Assembly (NCBI GenBank): GCA_014879655.1 | Contig: JACSRS010000117.1 | Coordinates: forward strand, 25,295 to 89,294 | Direction: 5' to 3' | From: Burkholderiaceae bacterium | Lineage (GTDB): Bacteria > Pseudomonadota > Gammaproteobacteria > Burkholderiales > Burkholderiaceae_C | Length of the DNA: 64,000 nucleotides | Shown here: piece by piece, positions 26,913 to 35,411 of the stretch | How the letters are laid out: every line of letters starts with the position of its first letter | Position numbering within the stretch: position 1 is the first letter of the stretch | Position numbers and translations under genes: made by a program | Notes under the pieces: generated by a model | Databases searched by the model: none | What the model was told of the DNA's origin: nothing | The model's input: the letters and a program-made list of their open reading frames with translations, nothing else

Positions 26913-28904
26913 TCAGATGTCGATGTCCACGGCGTCGCCGTGCAGTTCCATCAGCTCACGCCGGGCCGCTGCTTCGCCCTTTCCCATGAGCCGGGTGATC
27001 AGGTTCTCGGTCTGGGCAAAGTCCACGCTGCCCAGTTGCACCGGCAGCAGGCGCCGGGTATCCGGGTTCAGCGTGGTGTCCCACAACTGCTCGGCGTTCA
27101 TCTCGCCCAGGCCCTTGAAGCGGCTGATGGACCAAGACCCTTCTCGCACGCCTTCCTTGCGCAGCTTGTCCAGGATGGCAGTCAGTTCGCCCTCATCGAG
27201 CGCGTAGACCTTGGAAGCCGGCTTTTTGCCGCGCGCCGGCGCGTCGACCCGGAACAGCGGCGGGCGAGCCACGTAGACGTGGCCGTTTTCGATCAGCTTG
27301 GGGAAATGGCGGAAAAACAGCGTCAGCAGCAACACCTGGATGTGCGAGCCGTCAACGTCGGCATCGCTCAAGATGCAGATCTTGCCGTAGCGCAGGCCGG
27401 TCAGGTCCGGAGAATCGAGCGGGCCGTGCGGGTCGACGCCGATGGCCACGGAGATGTCATGGATCTCGTTGTTCTTGAACAGCAGGTCGCGGTCGACCTC
27501 CCAGGTGTTGAGCACCTTGCCCCGCAGCGGCAGGATGGCCTGGCTCTCCTTGTCGCGGCCCATCTTGGCGCTGCCGCCGGCGGAATCGCCCTCGACCAGA
27601 AACACCTCGTTGTGTGCGATGTCGCGGCTTTCGCAGTCGGTCAGCTTGCCGGGCAGCACGGCCACGCCGGAGCCCTTGCGCTTCTCGACCTTCTGACCGG
27701 CCTTCTGGCGCGTCTGCGCCGCGCGAATGGCCAGTTCGGCCAGCTTCTTGCCGTACTCGACGTGCTCGTTCAGCCACAGCTCCAGCGCCGGGCGCACAAA
27801 GCTGCTGACCAGCCGCACCGCGTCGCGCGAGTTGAGCCGCTCCTTGATCTGCCCCTGGAACTGCGGGTCCAGCACCTTGGCCGACAAGACGTAGGAGGCA
27901 CGGGCGAACACGTCTTCAGGCAGCAGCTTGACGCCCTTGGGCAGCAGCGAATGCAGGTCGACAAAGCCCTTGACCGCGTTGAACACGCCGTCGCGCAGGC
28001 CCGACTCGTGGGTGCCGCCGGCGCTGGTGGGAATCAGGTTGACGTAACTCTCGCGCACCGTGGCGCCCTCTTCGGTGAAGGCCAGACACCAGCTGGCGCC
28101 CTCCCCCTCAGCAAAGCTTTCGTGCTGCGCGTCGGCAAAACCTTCGCCCTCGAACAGCGGGATGACCGGGTCGCCGTTCAGGGTCTGCATCAGGTAGTCG
28201 CGCAGGCCGCCTTTGAACTGCCAGGTCTGCACGTCCCTGGTCTTTTCATTGGCGAGCGTGACCGAGACGCCGGGCATCAGCACCGCCTTGCTGCGCAGCA
28301 GGTGCGTGAGCTCGGCCATCGGCAGCGCGGCGGACTCGAAGTATTTCGGGTCGGGCCAGACCCGCACCGAGGTGCCGCTGCGCCGGTCGCCCTCGGCCGC
28401 GCCGCCGCCAGGGCGCAGCACCAGCGGCTCGATCACATCGCCGCCCGAGAACACCAGCCGCGCCACCTGGCCGTCGCGATAGCTGGTCGCCTCCAGCCGG
28501 CTGGCCAGCGCATTGGTCACCGAAACGCCGACGCCGTGCAGACCGCCCGAGAAACTGTAGGCGCCGCCCTTGCCCTTGTCGAACTTGCCGCCCGCGTGCA
28601 GACGGGTGAACACCAGTTCGATGACCGGCGCTTTTTCTTCCGGGTGCAGGCCGAACGGAATGCCCCGGCCGTCGTCGTCCACGCTGACCGAGCCGTCGGC
28701 ATGCAGCGTGACCTTGATCTTCTTGCCGAAACCGGCCAGCGCTTCATCGGCGGCGTTGTCCAGCACTTCCTGGATCACGTGCAGCGGGTTATCGGTGCGC
28801 GTGTACATGCCGGGCCGCTGCTTGACGGGCTCCAGCCCCTTGAGCACGCGAATGGAGTCTTCGGCGTAGGCGTTGGTGGTTCGGGCTGCGGGGTTCGTGG
28901 ACAT
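26913..28904 (-). CDS. parE: DNA topoisomerase IV subunit B
   Basis: 663 residues. GHKL ATPase motifs are visible: E-V-L-D-N-A-A-D-E, D-D-D-G-R-G-I-P, and G-L-H-G-V-G near residue 110. The TOPRIM domain has V-E-G-D-S-A-G-G-S-A and S-D-A-D-V-D-G-S-H. Length and sequence fit ParE rather than GyrB. The start at 28904 follows the family N-terminus. The preceding bases (CCGCCTCCT) contain no Shine-Dalgarno sequence, and a -10-like TACAAT ends 9 nt upstream, so the mRNA is probably leaderless or nearly so. It is the first gene of the parE-transglycosylase-parC unit. Confidence 0.95.
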   Translation of the reverse strand: MSTNPAARTTNAYAEDSIRVLKGLEPVKQRPGMYTRTDNPLHVIQEVLDNAADEALAGFGKKIKVTLHADGSVSVDDDGRGIPFGLHPEEKAPVIELVFTRLHAGGKFDKGKGGAYSFSGGLHGVGVSVTNALASRLEATSYRDGQVARLVFSGGDVIEPLVLRPGGGAAEGDRRSGTSVRVWPDPKYFESAALPMAELTHLLRSKAVLMPGVSVTLANEKTRDVQTWQFKGGLRDYLMQTLNGDPVIPLFEGEGFADAQHESFAEGEGASWCLAFTEEGATVRESYVNLIPTSAGGTHESGLRDGVFNAVKGFVDLHSLLPKGVKLLPEDVFARASYVLSAKVLDPQFQGQIKERLNSRDAVRLVSSFVRPALELWLNEHVEYGKKLAELAIRAAQTRQKAGQKVEKRKGSGVAVLPGKLTDCESRDIAHNEVFLVEGDSAGGSAKMGRDKESQAILPLRGKVLNTWEVDRDLLFKNNEIHDISVAIGVDPHGPLDSPDLTGLRYGKICILSDADVDGSHIQVLLLTLFFRHFPKLIENGHVYVARPPLFRVDAPARGKKPASKVYALDEGELTAILDKLRKEGVREGSWSISRFKGLGEMNAEQLWDTTLNPDTRRLLPVQLGSVDFAQTENLITRLMGKGEAAARRELMELHGDAVDIDI

Positions 28905-28913
28905 AGGAGGCGG

Positions 28914-28919
28914 ATTGTA
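28914..28919 (-). promoter_or_regulatory. -10-like hexamer immediately upstream of parE
   Basis: TACAAT on the minus strand, 9 nt before the ATG, in a region without a ribosome-binding site. It would give a leader of about 0-4 nt. The -35 region is weak. Confidence 0.4.
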
Positions 28920-29010
28920 GTCCGGCTGCCCTTCGGAAACTGGATATAACCACAGTTTGCAGGCGTCTTGCGGTGCAAAGGGAGCGACAGCGGGAAACGC
29001 CAAATCTCGC

Positions 29011-29016
29011 TAAAGT
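29011..29016 (+). promoter_or_regulatory. -10-like hexamer immediately upstream of the MFS gene
   Basis: TAAAGT, 6 nt before the ATG at 29023. The gene has no Shine-Dalgarno sequence, so transcription starting at or near the A of ATG is plausible. Confidence 0.35.
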
Positions 29017-29022
29017 CGGCGC

Positions 29023-30252
29023 ATGTCCGCCTCGCAAAAACCCCTTTCCATGACCCAGGTGCTGATCTGCGGCGCCGCCATCGTGACCCTGTCGATGGGC
29101 ATCCGCCACGGTTTTGGCCTGTGGCTGCAGCCGATCAGCCAGTCGCAGGGCTGGTCGCGCGAGACCTTCTCGTTCGCCCTCGCGATCCAGAACCTGGTCT
29201 GGGGATTTGCCGGCATCTTTGCCGGCATGGTGGCCGACCGCTTTGGCGCCTTCCGCGTGATCATTGCCGGCGGCGTGCTGTACGCGCTCGGACTGGCCGG
29301 CATGGCCCTGGCATCGACGCCGCTGATGTTTGCGATCGCCACCGGCGTGCTGATCGGCGTCTCGCTGGCCGGCACGACCTACGCGGTGATCTACGGGGTC
29401 ATCGGCCGCAACGTCGCCGCCGACAAACGCTCGGTGGCCATGGGCATTGCCGCCGCCGCAGGCTCGTTCGGCCAGTTCCTGATGGTGCCGACCGAAGGCC
29501 TGCTGATCAGCAGCTTCGGCTGGCAGCAGGCGCTGATCATCCTGTCGCTGGCCGCACTGCTCATCATCCCGCTCGCCTGGGGCCTGCGCGAACCCGGCTT
29601 TCACGGCGGCAGTGTGCCGATGCGGGAGCAGACCATCCGGCAGGCACTGGTCGAGGCTTTCCGCTACCCCAGCTTCCAGATGCTGATGGCCGGATATTTC
29701 GTCTGCGGCTTCCAGGTGGTGTTCATCGGCGTGCACATGCCCAGCTACCTGAAAGACAAGGGGCTGTCGCCCCAGGTGGCCAGCTATGCGCTGGCGCTGA
29801 TCGGGCTGTTCAACGTGTTCGGCACCTACGCGGCCGGCGTGCTGGCGCAAAAGCTCGCCAAGCGCAAGATCCTGGCTTTCATCTACCTGTCGCGTGCGGC
29901 GGCGATCTCGGTATTCCTGCTGGCGCCGTTGACGCCGACAAGCGTCTACATCTTCTCCAGCGTGATGGGGCTGCTGTGGCTGTCCACCGTGCCGGTGACG
30001 ACGTCGGCGGTGGCGCAGATCTTTGGTGTCGCCCACCTGTCGATGCCGGGCGGCTTCGTGTTCTTCAGCCACCAGATCGGCAGCTTTCTGGGGGTCTGGC
30101 TCGGTGGCGTGCTGTACGACCGGACCGGCAGCTACGACATCGTCTGGATGATCGCCATCGCGCTGGGCGTGTTTGCCGCGCTGATCAACCTGCCGGTGAA
30201 AGAAAGCCCGATCACCCGTGCAGCCCGGCCGCTGGCGCCGGCGACCGCATGA
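29023..30252 (+). CDS. MFS transporter
   Basis: 409 residues with about 12 membrane helices, a complete major facilitator superfamily protein. The loop between helices 2 and 3 has the family motif in the form G-M-V-A-D-R-F-G-A-F-R. The sequence resembles the oxalate/formate antiporter-like and monocarboxylate-type MFS group common in Burkholderiales; the substrate cannot be assigned. It is divergent from parE across 118 bp and shares an ATGA stop/start overlap with a 45-residue membrane protein downstream. Confidence 0.9.
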   Translation: MSASQKPLSMTQVLICGAAIVTLSMGIRHGFGLWLQPISQSQGWSRETFSFALAIQNLVWGFAGIFAGMVADRFGAFRVIIAGGVLYALGLAGMALASTPLMFAIATGVLIGVSLAGTTYAVIYGVIGRNVAADKRSVAMGIAAAAGSFGQFLMVPTEGLLISSFGWQQALIILSLAALLIIPLAWGLREPGFHGGSVPMREQTIRQALVEAFRYPSFQMLMAGYFVCGFQVVFIGVHMPSYLKDKGLSPQVASYALALIGLFNVFGTYAAGVLAQKLAKRKILAFIYLSRAAAISVFLLAPLTPTSVYIFSSVMGLLWLSTVPVTTSAVAQIFGVAHLSMPGGFVFFSHQIGSFLGVWLGGVLYDRTGSYDIVWMIAIALGVFAALINLPVKESPITRAARPLAPATA

Positions 30253-30386
30253 CGGCCCATCGGCCAAACTGGAAACACGTGGCCTGGGCTGCGGCGGCGC
30301 TGGCCGCGCTGGCCGGTGTTTTCATGCTCTACACCCGTCCGGAATTCCTGATCAACATGGCCGACCAGCTGTGGAGCTGTTTCTGA
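30249..30386 (+). CDS. Small single-helix membrane protein coupled to the MFS gene
   Basis: 45 residues: a short basic N-terminus (T-A-H-R-P-N-W-K), one membrane helix (about 11-29), and a short tail ending W-S-C-F. Its ATG overlaps the MFS stop codon (ATGA), a strong sign of translational coupling, and it ends before the repeat at 30411. No family is recognised. A small accessory subunit of the transporter is the simplest guess. Confidence 0.65.
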   Translation: MTAHRPNWKHVAWAAAALAALAGVFMLYTRPEFLINMADQLWSCF

Positions 30387-30410
30387 GTTCGCCCCCCGTC
30401 GCTGTTTTTC

Positions 30411-30480
30411 TGCGTATTTTTAAACATTTTCCGTTCAAACCAGCGTCAAAAGGTCACTTATTGCTATGCAATCAATAGTT
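30411..30480 (+). repeat. Dispersed repeat copy, providing the start codon of the SDR gene
   Basis: Contains CCAGCGTCAAAAGGTCACTT followed by ATTGCTATGCAATCAATAG. It shares CCAGCGTCAA and GGTCA with the copy at 37636-37710. The ATG of the downstream SDR gene (30466) lies in the loop of the terminal CTAT...ATAG pairing. Confidence 0.7.
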
Positions 30481-31272
30481 ATCACCGGGGCGTCCGACGG
30501 CATCGGCGCCGAGCTGGCGCGCCAGCTGGCACGCCGCGACGGCGCCGGGGCCGCGCTGGTGCTGGCTGCCCGCAACCCGGCGACCTTGCAAGGCGTGGCC
30601 GACACCTGCACGGCGGCGGGTGCGCAGTGCCTGGTGGTGCCCACCGACGTCGGCGACCCGGCCCAGTGCCGAGCGCTGATCGACGCGGCCGTCCGGCGCA
30701 TCGGCGGCATCGACACACTGGTCAACAATGCCGGCATGTCCGCGCAAGCCTTGTTTGAAGACACGACCGATCTGCGCTGGACCGAAGACCTGATGCGGGT
30801 GAACCACTGGGGCGCCGTCTGGTGCACCCACGCCGCGCTGCCGCACCTGAAAGCCGCCCGCGGCCGCATCGTCGCTGTCTCGTCGCTGGCCGGACTGGTC
30901 GGCGTGCCCGGCCGCACCGCCTATTGCGCCACCAAGTTCGCCATGACGGGCTTTTTCGAGGCGCTGCGCGCCGAACTCAAGGGCGCAGGCGTCAGCGTCA
31001 CCACCGCCTACCCGGGCGTGGTGGCCACGCAGATCCGCTACCGCGGCTACAACGCGGCCGGCCAGGCCGCCGGCGCCAGCGGCCTGAAGGAAGACGACGC
31101 GATGAGCGTGGAAGAATGCGCGCGCCTCATCGTCGACGGCATGACCCGCCGCCAGCGCGAAGTCGTGATGACCACCAAGGGCAAGATCGGCCGCTACCTG
31201 AAGCTGCTGGCACCCGGCGTGGTCGAAAACCTGGCACTGGCCGCGTTGAAAGACGACGTCAAGCCGAGATGA
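30466..31272 (+). CDS. Short-chain dehydrogenase/reductase
   Basis: 268 residues with a classical SDR fold. The cofactor motif is T-G-A-S-D-G-I-G at residues 8-15, N-N-A-G-M is near 87, the catalytic Ser is in V-S-S-L-A and the catalytic pair is Y-C-A-T-K. A C-terminal membrane-associated extension resembles DltE/short-chain lipid-type SDRs. The substrate is unknown. The start codon and first four codons (M-Q-S-I) come from the dispersed repeat at 30411-30480; the nearest AAGG is about 11 nt upstream. The gene overlaps the downstream methyltransferase gene by ATGA. Confidence 0.92.
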   Translation: MQSIVITGASDGIGAELARQLARRDGAGAALVLAARNPATLQGVADTCTAAGAQCLVVPTDVGDPAQCRALIDAAVRRIGGIDTLVNNAGMSAQALFEDTTDLRWTEDLMRVNHWGAVWCTHAALPHLKAARGRIVAVSSLAGLVGVPGRTAYCATKFAMTGFFEALRAELKGAGVSVTTAYPGVVATQIRYRGYNAAGQAAGASGLKEDDAMSVEECARLIVDGMTRRQREVVMTTKGKIGRYLKLLAPGVVENLALAALKDDVKPR

Positions 31273-31850
31273 CCCCGTCCACCACTGCCCCATCGGAGCC
31301 CGCTGGCGCTCACGGCAGCGAAGCGCCGTCGCCCTGGGTGCAGCGCTGGTCGCACCTGGTGCCGGCACAGGGCCGGGTGCTGGACCTCGCCTGCGGCATG
31401 GGCCGGCACACGCGCTGGTTTCTGGCGCGCGGACAGGCGGTCACGGCGGTCGACCGTTCGGCGCCCGCGCTGGCCGCAGTGGCGGCGCTGGACAGCAGCG
31501 GCAACCATCTGGAACCCCTTGAAGCCGACCTGGAAAACACCGCCTGGCCCCTTGCTGGCCGCACGTTTGACGCGGTGGTGGTCACCAACTACCTGTGGCG
31601 GCCGCTGCTTGGCCCGATCACCGCCAGCGTCGCACCCGGCGGCGTGCTGATCTACGAAACCTTTGCGGCGGGCAACGAAGCTTTTGGCCGCCCTTCGCGG
31701 CCCGATTTCCTGCTTCAGCCCGGCGAATTGCTGACGGCCTGCGCCGGGCTGCAGATCGTGGCCTACGAGCACGGCCTGCTGGACGGGCCGAAGCGCGTCG
31801 TGCAGCGCATCGCCGCCGTGCGCGCGCCCCTGCATCCCTGCCGGCTCTGA
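31269..31850 (+). CDS. Class I SAM-dependent methyltransferase
   Basis: 193 residues with a Rossmann methyltransferase fold. Motif I is V-L-D-L-A-C-G-M-G-R-H (about 36-46), an acidic residue ends beta 2 (A-V-D-R-S), and there is a motif-IV-like segment V-V-V-T-N-Y-L-W-R-P. It resembles TehB/UbiE-like small methyltransferases; the substrate is not predictable. The start overlaps the SDR stop (ATGA), so the two are co-translated. Confidence 0.88.
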   Translation: MTPSTTAPSEPAGAHGSEAPSPWVQRWSHLVPAQGRVLDLACGMGRHTRWFLARGQAVTAVDRSAPALAAVAALDSSGNHLEPLEADLENTAWPLAGRTFDAVVVTNYLWRPLLGPITASVAPGGVLIYETFAAGNEAFGRPSRPDFLLQPGELLTACAGLQIVAYEHGLLDGPKRVVQRIAAVRAPLHPCRL

Positions 31851-31887
31851 ACCGGCCGTCCTGCCGCGTGTCAATGGCGGCAATCGT

Positions 31888-31893
31888 TAGAAT
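31888..31893 (+). promoter_or_regulatory. -10-like hexamer upstream of dapA
   Basis: TAGAAT, 27 nt upstream of the dapA ATG. No clear -35 hexamer at standard spacing. Confidence 0.35.
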
Positions 31894-31920
31894 GCGTGTT
31901 TAGCGTTTACTGCCACGGAC

Positions 31921-32817
31921 ATGACATCCCCCTACCGCCCGGTGACGGGCAGCATCCCCGCCCTGGTCACGCCCATGCTTGAGGATGGCAGCGTGGACTA
32001 CCCCACGTTGCGCAAACTGATCGACTGGCACATCGCCGAAGGCAGCGACAGCATCGGGGTGGTCGGCACCTCGGGCGAATCACCCACCGTCAACGTCGAC
32101 GAGCACTGCGAGATCATCCGTGTAGCGGTCGAGCAGGCCAAGGGGCGCGTGCCCATCATGGCCGGATGCGGCGCCAACTCCACCGCCGAAGCCATCGAGC
32201 TGGCGAAGTTTGCCAAAAAGGTCGGCGCCGACAGCCAGCTGCAGGTGGTGCCCTACTACAACAAGCCCACCCAGGAAGGGCAGTACCGCCACTTCCGGGC
32301 CATTGCCGAGGCCGTCGGCGACCTGCCCACCATCCTGTACAACGTGCCCGGACGCACCGTTGCCGACATGGCGCACGAGACCGTGCTGCGTCTGGCCCAG
32401 GTCCCCGGCATCGTCGGCATCAAGGAAGCTACCGGCAACATCGAGCGCGCACAGTGGCTGATCCGCGATGTGCCGGAAGGCTTCGCGGTCTATTCCGGTG
32501 ACGATCCGACCGCCGTGGCACTGATACTGTGTGGCGGCCAGGGCAACATCAGCGTGACCGCAAACATTGCCCCGCGGCTGATGCACGAGCTGTGCGTGGC
32601 CGCGCTGGCCGGAGACGTCCGCACCGCGATGGCCATCCAGCGGCGGCTGATGCCGCTGCACCGGCAGCTTTTCATCGAAGCCAACCCGATTCCGGTCAAA
32701 TGGGCGATGTCCCGACTGGGTCTTTGCGGCAATACGCTGCGACTGCCGATGACGCCGCTGTCCGCTGCCTGTGAACCACTGGTCGAAGGCGCCTTGCGCG
32801 ACTGCGGCCTGCTTTGA
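31921..32817 (+). CDS. dapA: 4-hydroxy-tetrahydrodipicolinate synthase
   Basis: 298 residues, standard length. Condenses pyruvate with aspartate semialdehyde in the lysine/diaminopimelate pathway in the cytosol. Visible motifs are G-T-S-G-E-S-P-T (pyruvate carboxylate binding), the catalytic Tyr in L-Y-N-V-P-G-R-T and the Schiff-base Lys in V-G-I-K-E-A-T-G. bamC follows on the same strand, the conserved dapA-bamC pairing of Gram-negative bacteria. Confidence 0.96.
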   Translation: MTSPYRPVTGSIPALVTPMLEDGSVDYPTLRKLIDWHIAEGSDSIGVVGTSGESPTVNVDEHCEIIRVAVEQAKGRVPIMAGCGANSTAEAIELAKFAKKVGADSQLQVVPYYNKPTQEGQYRHFRAIAEAVGDLPTILYNVPGRTVADMAHETVLRLAQVPGIVGIKEATGNIERAQWLIRDVPEGFAVYSGDDPTAVALILCGGQGNISVTANIAPRLMHELCVAALAGDVRTAMAIQRRLMPLHRQLFIEANPIPVKWAMSRLGLCGNTLRLPMTPLSAACEPLVEGALRDCGLL

Positions 32818-32854
32818 TCCCACTGCCCTGCTTGAACCCCCGAGGAAGATGCCT

Positions 32855-33958
32855 GTGAACCGTTATGTGAAACTGGGCGGCCGTCTGGGTGCCGTGATCG
32901 CGACCCTGTTCCTCGTCGCCTGCACCACCACCTTCCAGGGCGACAAGGTCGACTACAAGAGCGTGGAGAAGGCCCCGACACTGGAGGTTCCGCCCGACCT
33001 GTCGCAGCTGTCGAGCAACACACGCTTCGCCGTGCCCGGCGCACCCGTCAGTGCGTCGACCTTTGCGGCAGGCAAGACGGCGACCACGTCCTCACAGATG
33101 GTGGCCGTCGGCGCACAGGGCGACGTGACCATCGAGCGCGTCGGCAACAAACGCTGGCTGGTGGTCAAGCGAACCCCGGCGCAACTGTGGAATCCGGTGC
33201 GCGAGTTCTGGCAGGAAAGTGGCTTCCTGCTGGTGATCGATCAGCCGAATCTGGGCATCATGGAAACCGACTGGGCTGAAAACCGGGCCAAGCTACCGCA
33301 GGACGTGATCCGTGCAACGGTGGGCAAACTGTTCGATTCGCTTTACTCCACCGGCGAGCGCGACAAGTTCCGCACCCGCATGGAAGTCAGCCCTGAAGGA
33401 ACCTCGACCGAGATCTTCATCAGCCACCGCGGCATGATTGAGCAGTACAACACCAAGGACAACACCAACACCATCTGGACCAACCGTGAAGTCGATGCGG
33501 AACTGGAGGCGGAGTTTCTCAAGCGCCTGATGGTCAAACTGGGCAGCACCCCGGAACAGGCACAGGCGCTGGTGGCCGGCGCTGCGGCCAAGGATAAGGT
33601 CGCCCGGGTCACAACCGTCAACGGCGTGCCCGTGTTGCAGCTCGATGACAACTTTGACCGCGCCTGGCGCCGCGTCGGTCTGGCACTGGATCGCACCGGT
33701 TTCACTGTTGAAGACCGTGACCGCAGCCAGGGCACCTACTTTGTGCGCTATGTCGAACCCAACAGCGACAAGGAACCGGGTTGGCTGGGCAAGCTTTTTG
33801 GCGCCAAACCGAAAGAAACCGCCCCGCTGAAGTTCCGCATTGCGCTGCGCAGCGCGGGAGACCTGACCACAGTTTCGATTCTGGATGCCACCGGCCAGCC
33901 CGTGGCTTCCGACAACGCCAAACGCATCGTGCAGGTCATCGCCGACGACATCCGCTGA
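32855..33958 (+). CDS. bamC: Outer membrane protein assembly factor BamC (lipoprotein)
   Basis: 367 residues. Lipoprotein signal with lipobox L-V-A-C near residue 20, a flexible region around V-P-P-D-L-S-Q-L, and two helix-grip domains. It is a lipoprotein subunit of the BAM complex that inserts beta-barrels into the outer membrane. GTG at 32855 is the likely start: AGGA (32843-32846) is 8 nt upstream of it but only 2 nt from the in-frame ATG at 32849. It follows dapA by 37 nt. Confidence 0.92.
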   Translation: MNRYVKLGGRLGAVIATLFLVACTTTFQGDKVDYKSVEKAPTLEVPPDLSQLSSNTRFAVPGAPVSASTFAAGKTATTSSQMVAVGAQGDVTIERVGNKRWLVVKRTPAQLWNPVREFWQESGFLLVIDQPNLGIMETDWAENRAKLPQDVIRATVGKLFDSLYSTGERDKFRTRMEVSPEGTSTEIFISHRGMIEQYNTKDNTNTIWTNREVDAELEAEFLKRLMVKLGSTPEQAQALVAGAAAKDKVARVTTVNGVPVLQLDDNFDRAWRRVGLALDRTGFTVEDRDRSQGTYFVRYVEPNSDKEPGWLGKLFGAKPKETAPLKFRIALRSAGDLTTVSILDATGQPVASDNAKRIVQVIADDIR

Positions 33959-33970
33959 TTGCCCGCACCC

Positions 33971-34747
33971 ATGCTGCGCCTGCGCAACCTGGGCAGTGGC
34001 AGCAGCGGCAACTGCACCGTCGTCGAAGCCGGTGACGGCAGGACGGTGACGCGCCTGCTGGTCGATTGTGGTCTGGGCATCCGGACGCTGGAAAACCGCC
34101 TCGCCAGTGCCGGCCTGTCATTTGCCGACCTGCATGCCGTCTTCATCACCCATGAGCACAGCGACCATTTCGGCTGCGTGCGCACGCTGGCCTTGCGCCA
34201 TCGGCTGCCGGTGTGGATGAGCGCAGGCACCTGGCGCGGCGGTGGCGGTCTGGACTTCGATGACCTGTTCAAACCGGCCGCTGACGGCGTCCCCATCGAA
34301 ATCGGCAGTCTGCAAATCAACCCCTTTGCCGTGCCCCACGATGCCCAGGAGCCGCTGCAGCTGACTTGCACCGACGGTCATCGCAAACTCGCCATCCTGA
34401 CCGACCTGGGTCACGTGCCGCCGTCCGTGCTCGCGCAGCTGGCGGGCAGCCACACGCTGCTGCTGGAGTGCAACCACGAGCCGGACCTGCTGACCGCCTC
34501 CGCCTACCCGGCCTTCCTGAAGAAGCGCGTGGCTGGCAACCATGGCCATCTGGCCAATGCCCAGGCGGCCGACGCCCTGCAATCGGTCCGTCACGACGGA
34601 CTGCGGCATGTGGTGGCCGCCCATCTGAGCGAGCGCAACAACCAGCCGGCGCTGGCCCGCGCGGCGCTGGCCAGTGTGATGGACTGCCCGGCCAGCGAAA
34701 TAGGGGTCGCAGATTCGCGTGAGGGTACCGGCTGGCTCGACGTCTGA
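33971..34747 (+). CDS. MBL-fold metallo-hydrolase
   Basis: 258 residues. A metallo-beta-lactamase fold with the metal motif T-H-E-H-S-D-H near residues 60-66 and later metal histidines in L-L-E-C-N-H-E and A-A-H-L-S-E. G-S-G-S-S-G-N near the N-terminus is typical of the YycJ/WalJ-type group of MBL phosphodiesterase-like proteins. The exact reaction is unknown. The ATG at 33971 is chosen over a TTG at 33959 by homology. It follows bamC by 12 nt. Confidence 0.9.
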   Translation: MLRLRNLGSGSSGNCTVVEAGDGRTVTRLLVDCGLGIRTLENRLASAGLSFADLHAVFITHEHSDHFGCVRTLALRHRLPVWMSAGTWRGGGGLDFDDLFKPAADGVPIEIGSLQINPFAVPHDAQEPLQLTCTDGHRKLAILTDLGHVPPSVLAQLAGSHTLLLECNHEPDLLTASAYPAFLKKRVAGNHGHLANAQAADALQSVRHDGLRHVVAAHLSERNNQPALARAALASVMDCPASEIGVADSREGTGWLDV

Positions 34748-34821
34748 GGAGCGAGCGGCCGCCGCGCGCCGGAAACCAGCGCGGGCGATACCCGGCCCAA
34801 TCCGAATGGCGGACAAAAAAA

Positions 34822-34839
34822 GGCCGCTTCTCAGCGGCC
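34822..34839 (-). terminator. Intrinsic terminator (second hairpin) for the Ala-rich lipoprotein gene
   Basis: GGCCGC / GCGGCC stem with a 6-nt loop. On the minus strand it is followed by TTTTTTT (34815-34821). Confidence 0.6.
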
Positions 34840-34843
34840 CCAG

Positions 34844-34873
34844 AAAAAAAGACCGCCTTGCGGCGGTCTTTTT
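34844..34873. terminator. Bidirectional intrinsic terminator
   Basis: GACCGCC (34851-34857) pairs with GGCGGTC (34862-34868) around TTGC. Runs of A precede it and runs of T follow it, so it can terminate the MBL gene from the left and the lipoprotein gene from the right. Confidence 0.88.
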
Positions 34874-34899
34874 GCAATCAAGCAATCGCGGTTCTGCGA

Positions 34900-35238
34900 T
34901 TACTTCTTCATGGCTTCAGCGGCCTTCTTGGCTGCATCGGCGGCAGCGCCAGCGGAGTTGGCAGCGTCCTTGACGGCCGTAGCGGCAGCGCCGGCGTCCT
35001 TGGCAGCACCAGCGGCAGCAGAAGCGGCATCGGTGGCCGAAGCGGCAGCACCGGAAGCAGCGGCAGCGGCGCCAGAAGCGGCGGCAGCGGCGGCGTCAGC
35101 AGCCGGAGCAGCGGCAGGAGCCGGTGCGGGAGCAGCAGCGGGAGCGGGTGCCGGAGCAGGCGCCGGCTCTTCTTTTTTGCCACAGGCAGCCAGGGCAGCG
35201 GCGGCGATCAGGGTAGCCAGAACGAGCGATTTTTTCAT
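34900..35238 (-). CDS. Ala/Pro-rich small lipoprotein
   Basis: 112 residues. N-terminal lipoprotein signal with lipobox L-A-A-C at 16-19. Then comes a Pro-Ala repeat stretch (about 25-50), and an Ala-rich, low-complexity helical region in which D-A-A, S-A-A-A and K-K-A-A segments recur, ending in basic K-K residues. More than half of the mature protein is Ala. It resembles periplasmic Ala-rich repeat lipoproteins of Burkholderiales. AAGGAAA lies upstream of the ATG, with a TATAAT further up and strong terminators downstream, so it is a single-gene and probably well-expressed unit. Function unknown. Confidence 0.8.
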   Translation of the reverse strand: MKKSLVLATLIAAAALAACGKKEEPAPAPAPAPAAAPAPAPAAAPAADAAAAAASGAAAAASGAAASATDAASAAAGAAKDAGAAATAVKDAANSAGAAADAAKKAAEAMKK

Positions 35239-35348
35239 TTCAGTTTCCTTAAGGGATGGGACGAATCAATTTCCGGAAATTGTCAGCACGACCGAGCAAG
35301 TCATTGCGACCGAGAGGAAGCAGCCGAGACCATTCCGCTCAACCGAAA

Positions 35349-35354
35349 ATTATA
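35349..35354 (-). promoter_or_regulatory. -10 hexamer for the Ala-rich lipoprotein gene
   Basis: A perfect TATAAT in context CGCTATAAT on the minus strand, about 110 nt upstream of the ATG. No good -35 match at 17 nt. Confidence 0.5.
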
Positions 35355-35411
35355 GCGTGATTTGGACGTCATCCCGATAAACCCTTAAGAGTCGGGACGG
35401 GAAAAAATACG

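Noticed and set aside
26877..28949. A 690-codon open frame on the plus strand opposite parE
   Set aside because: The parE reading is unmistakable. The plus-strand frame is an antisense shadow with no recognisable domain.
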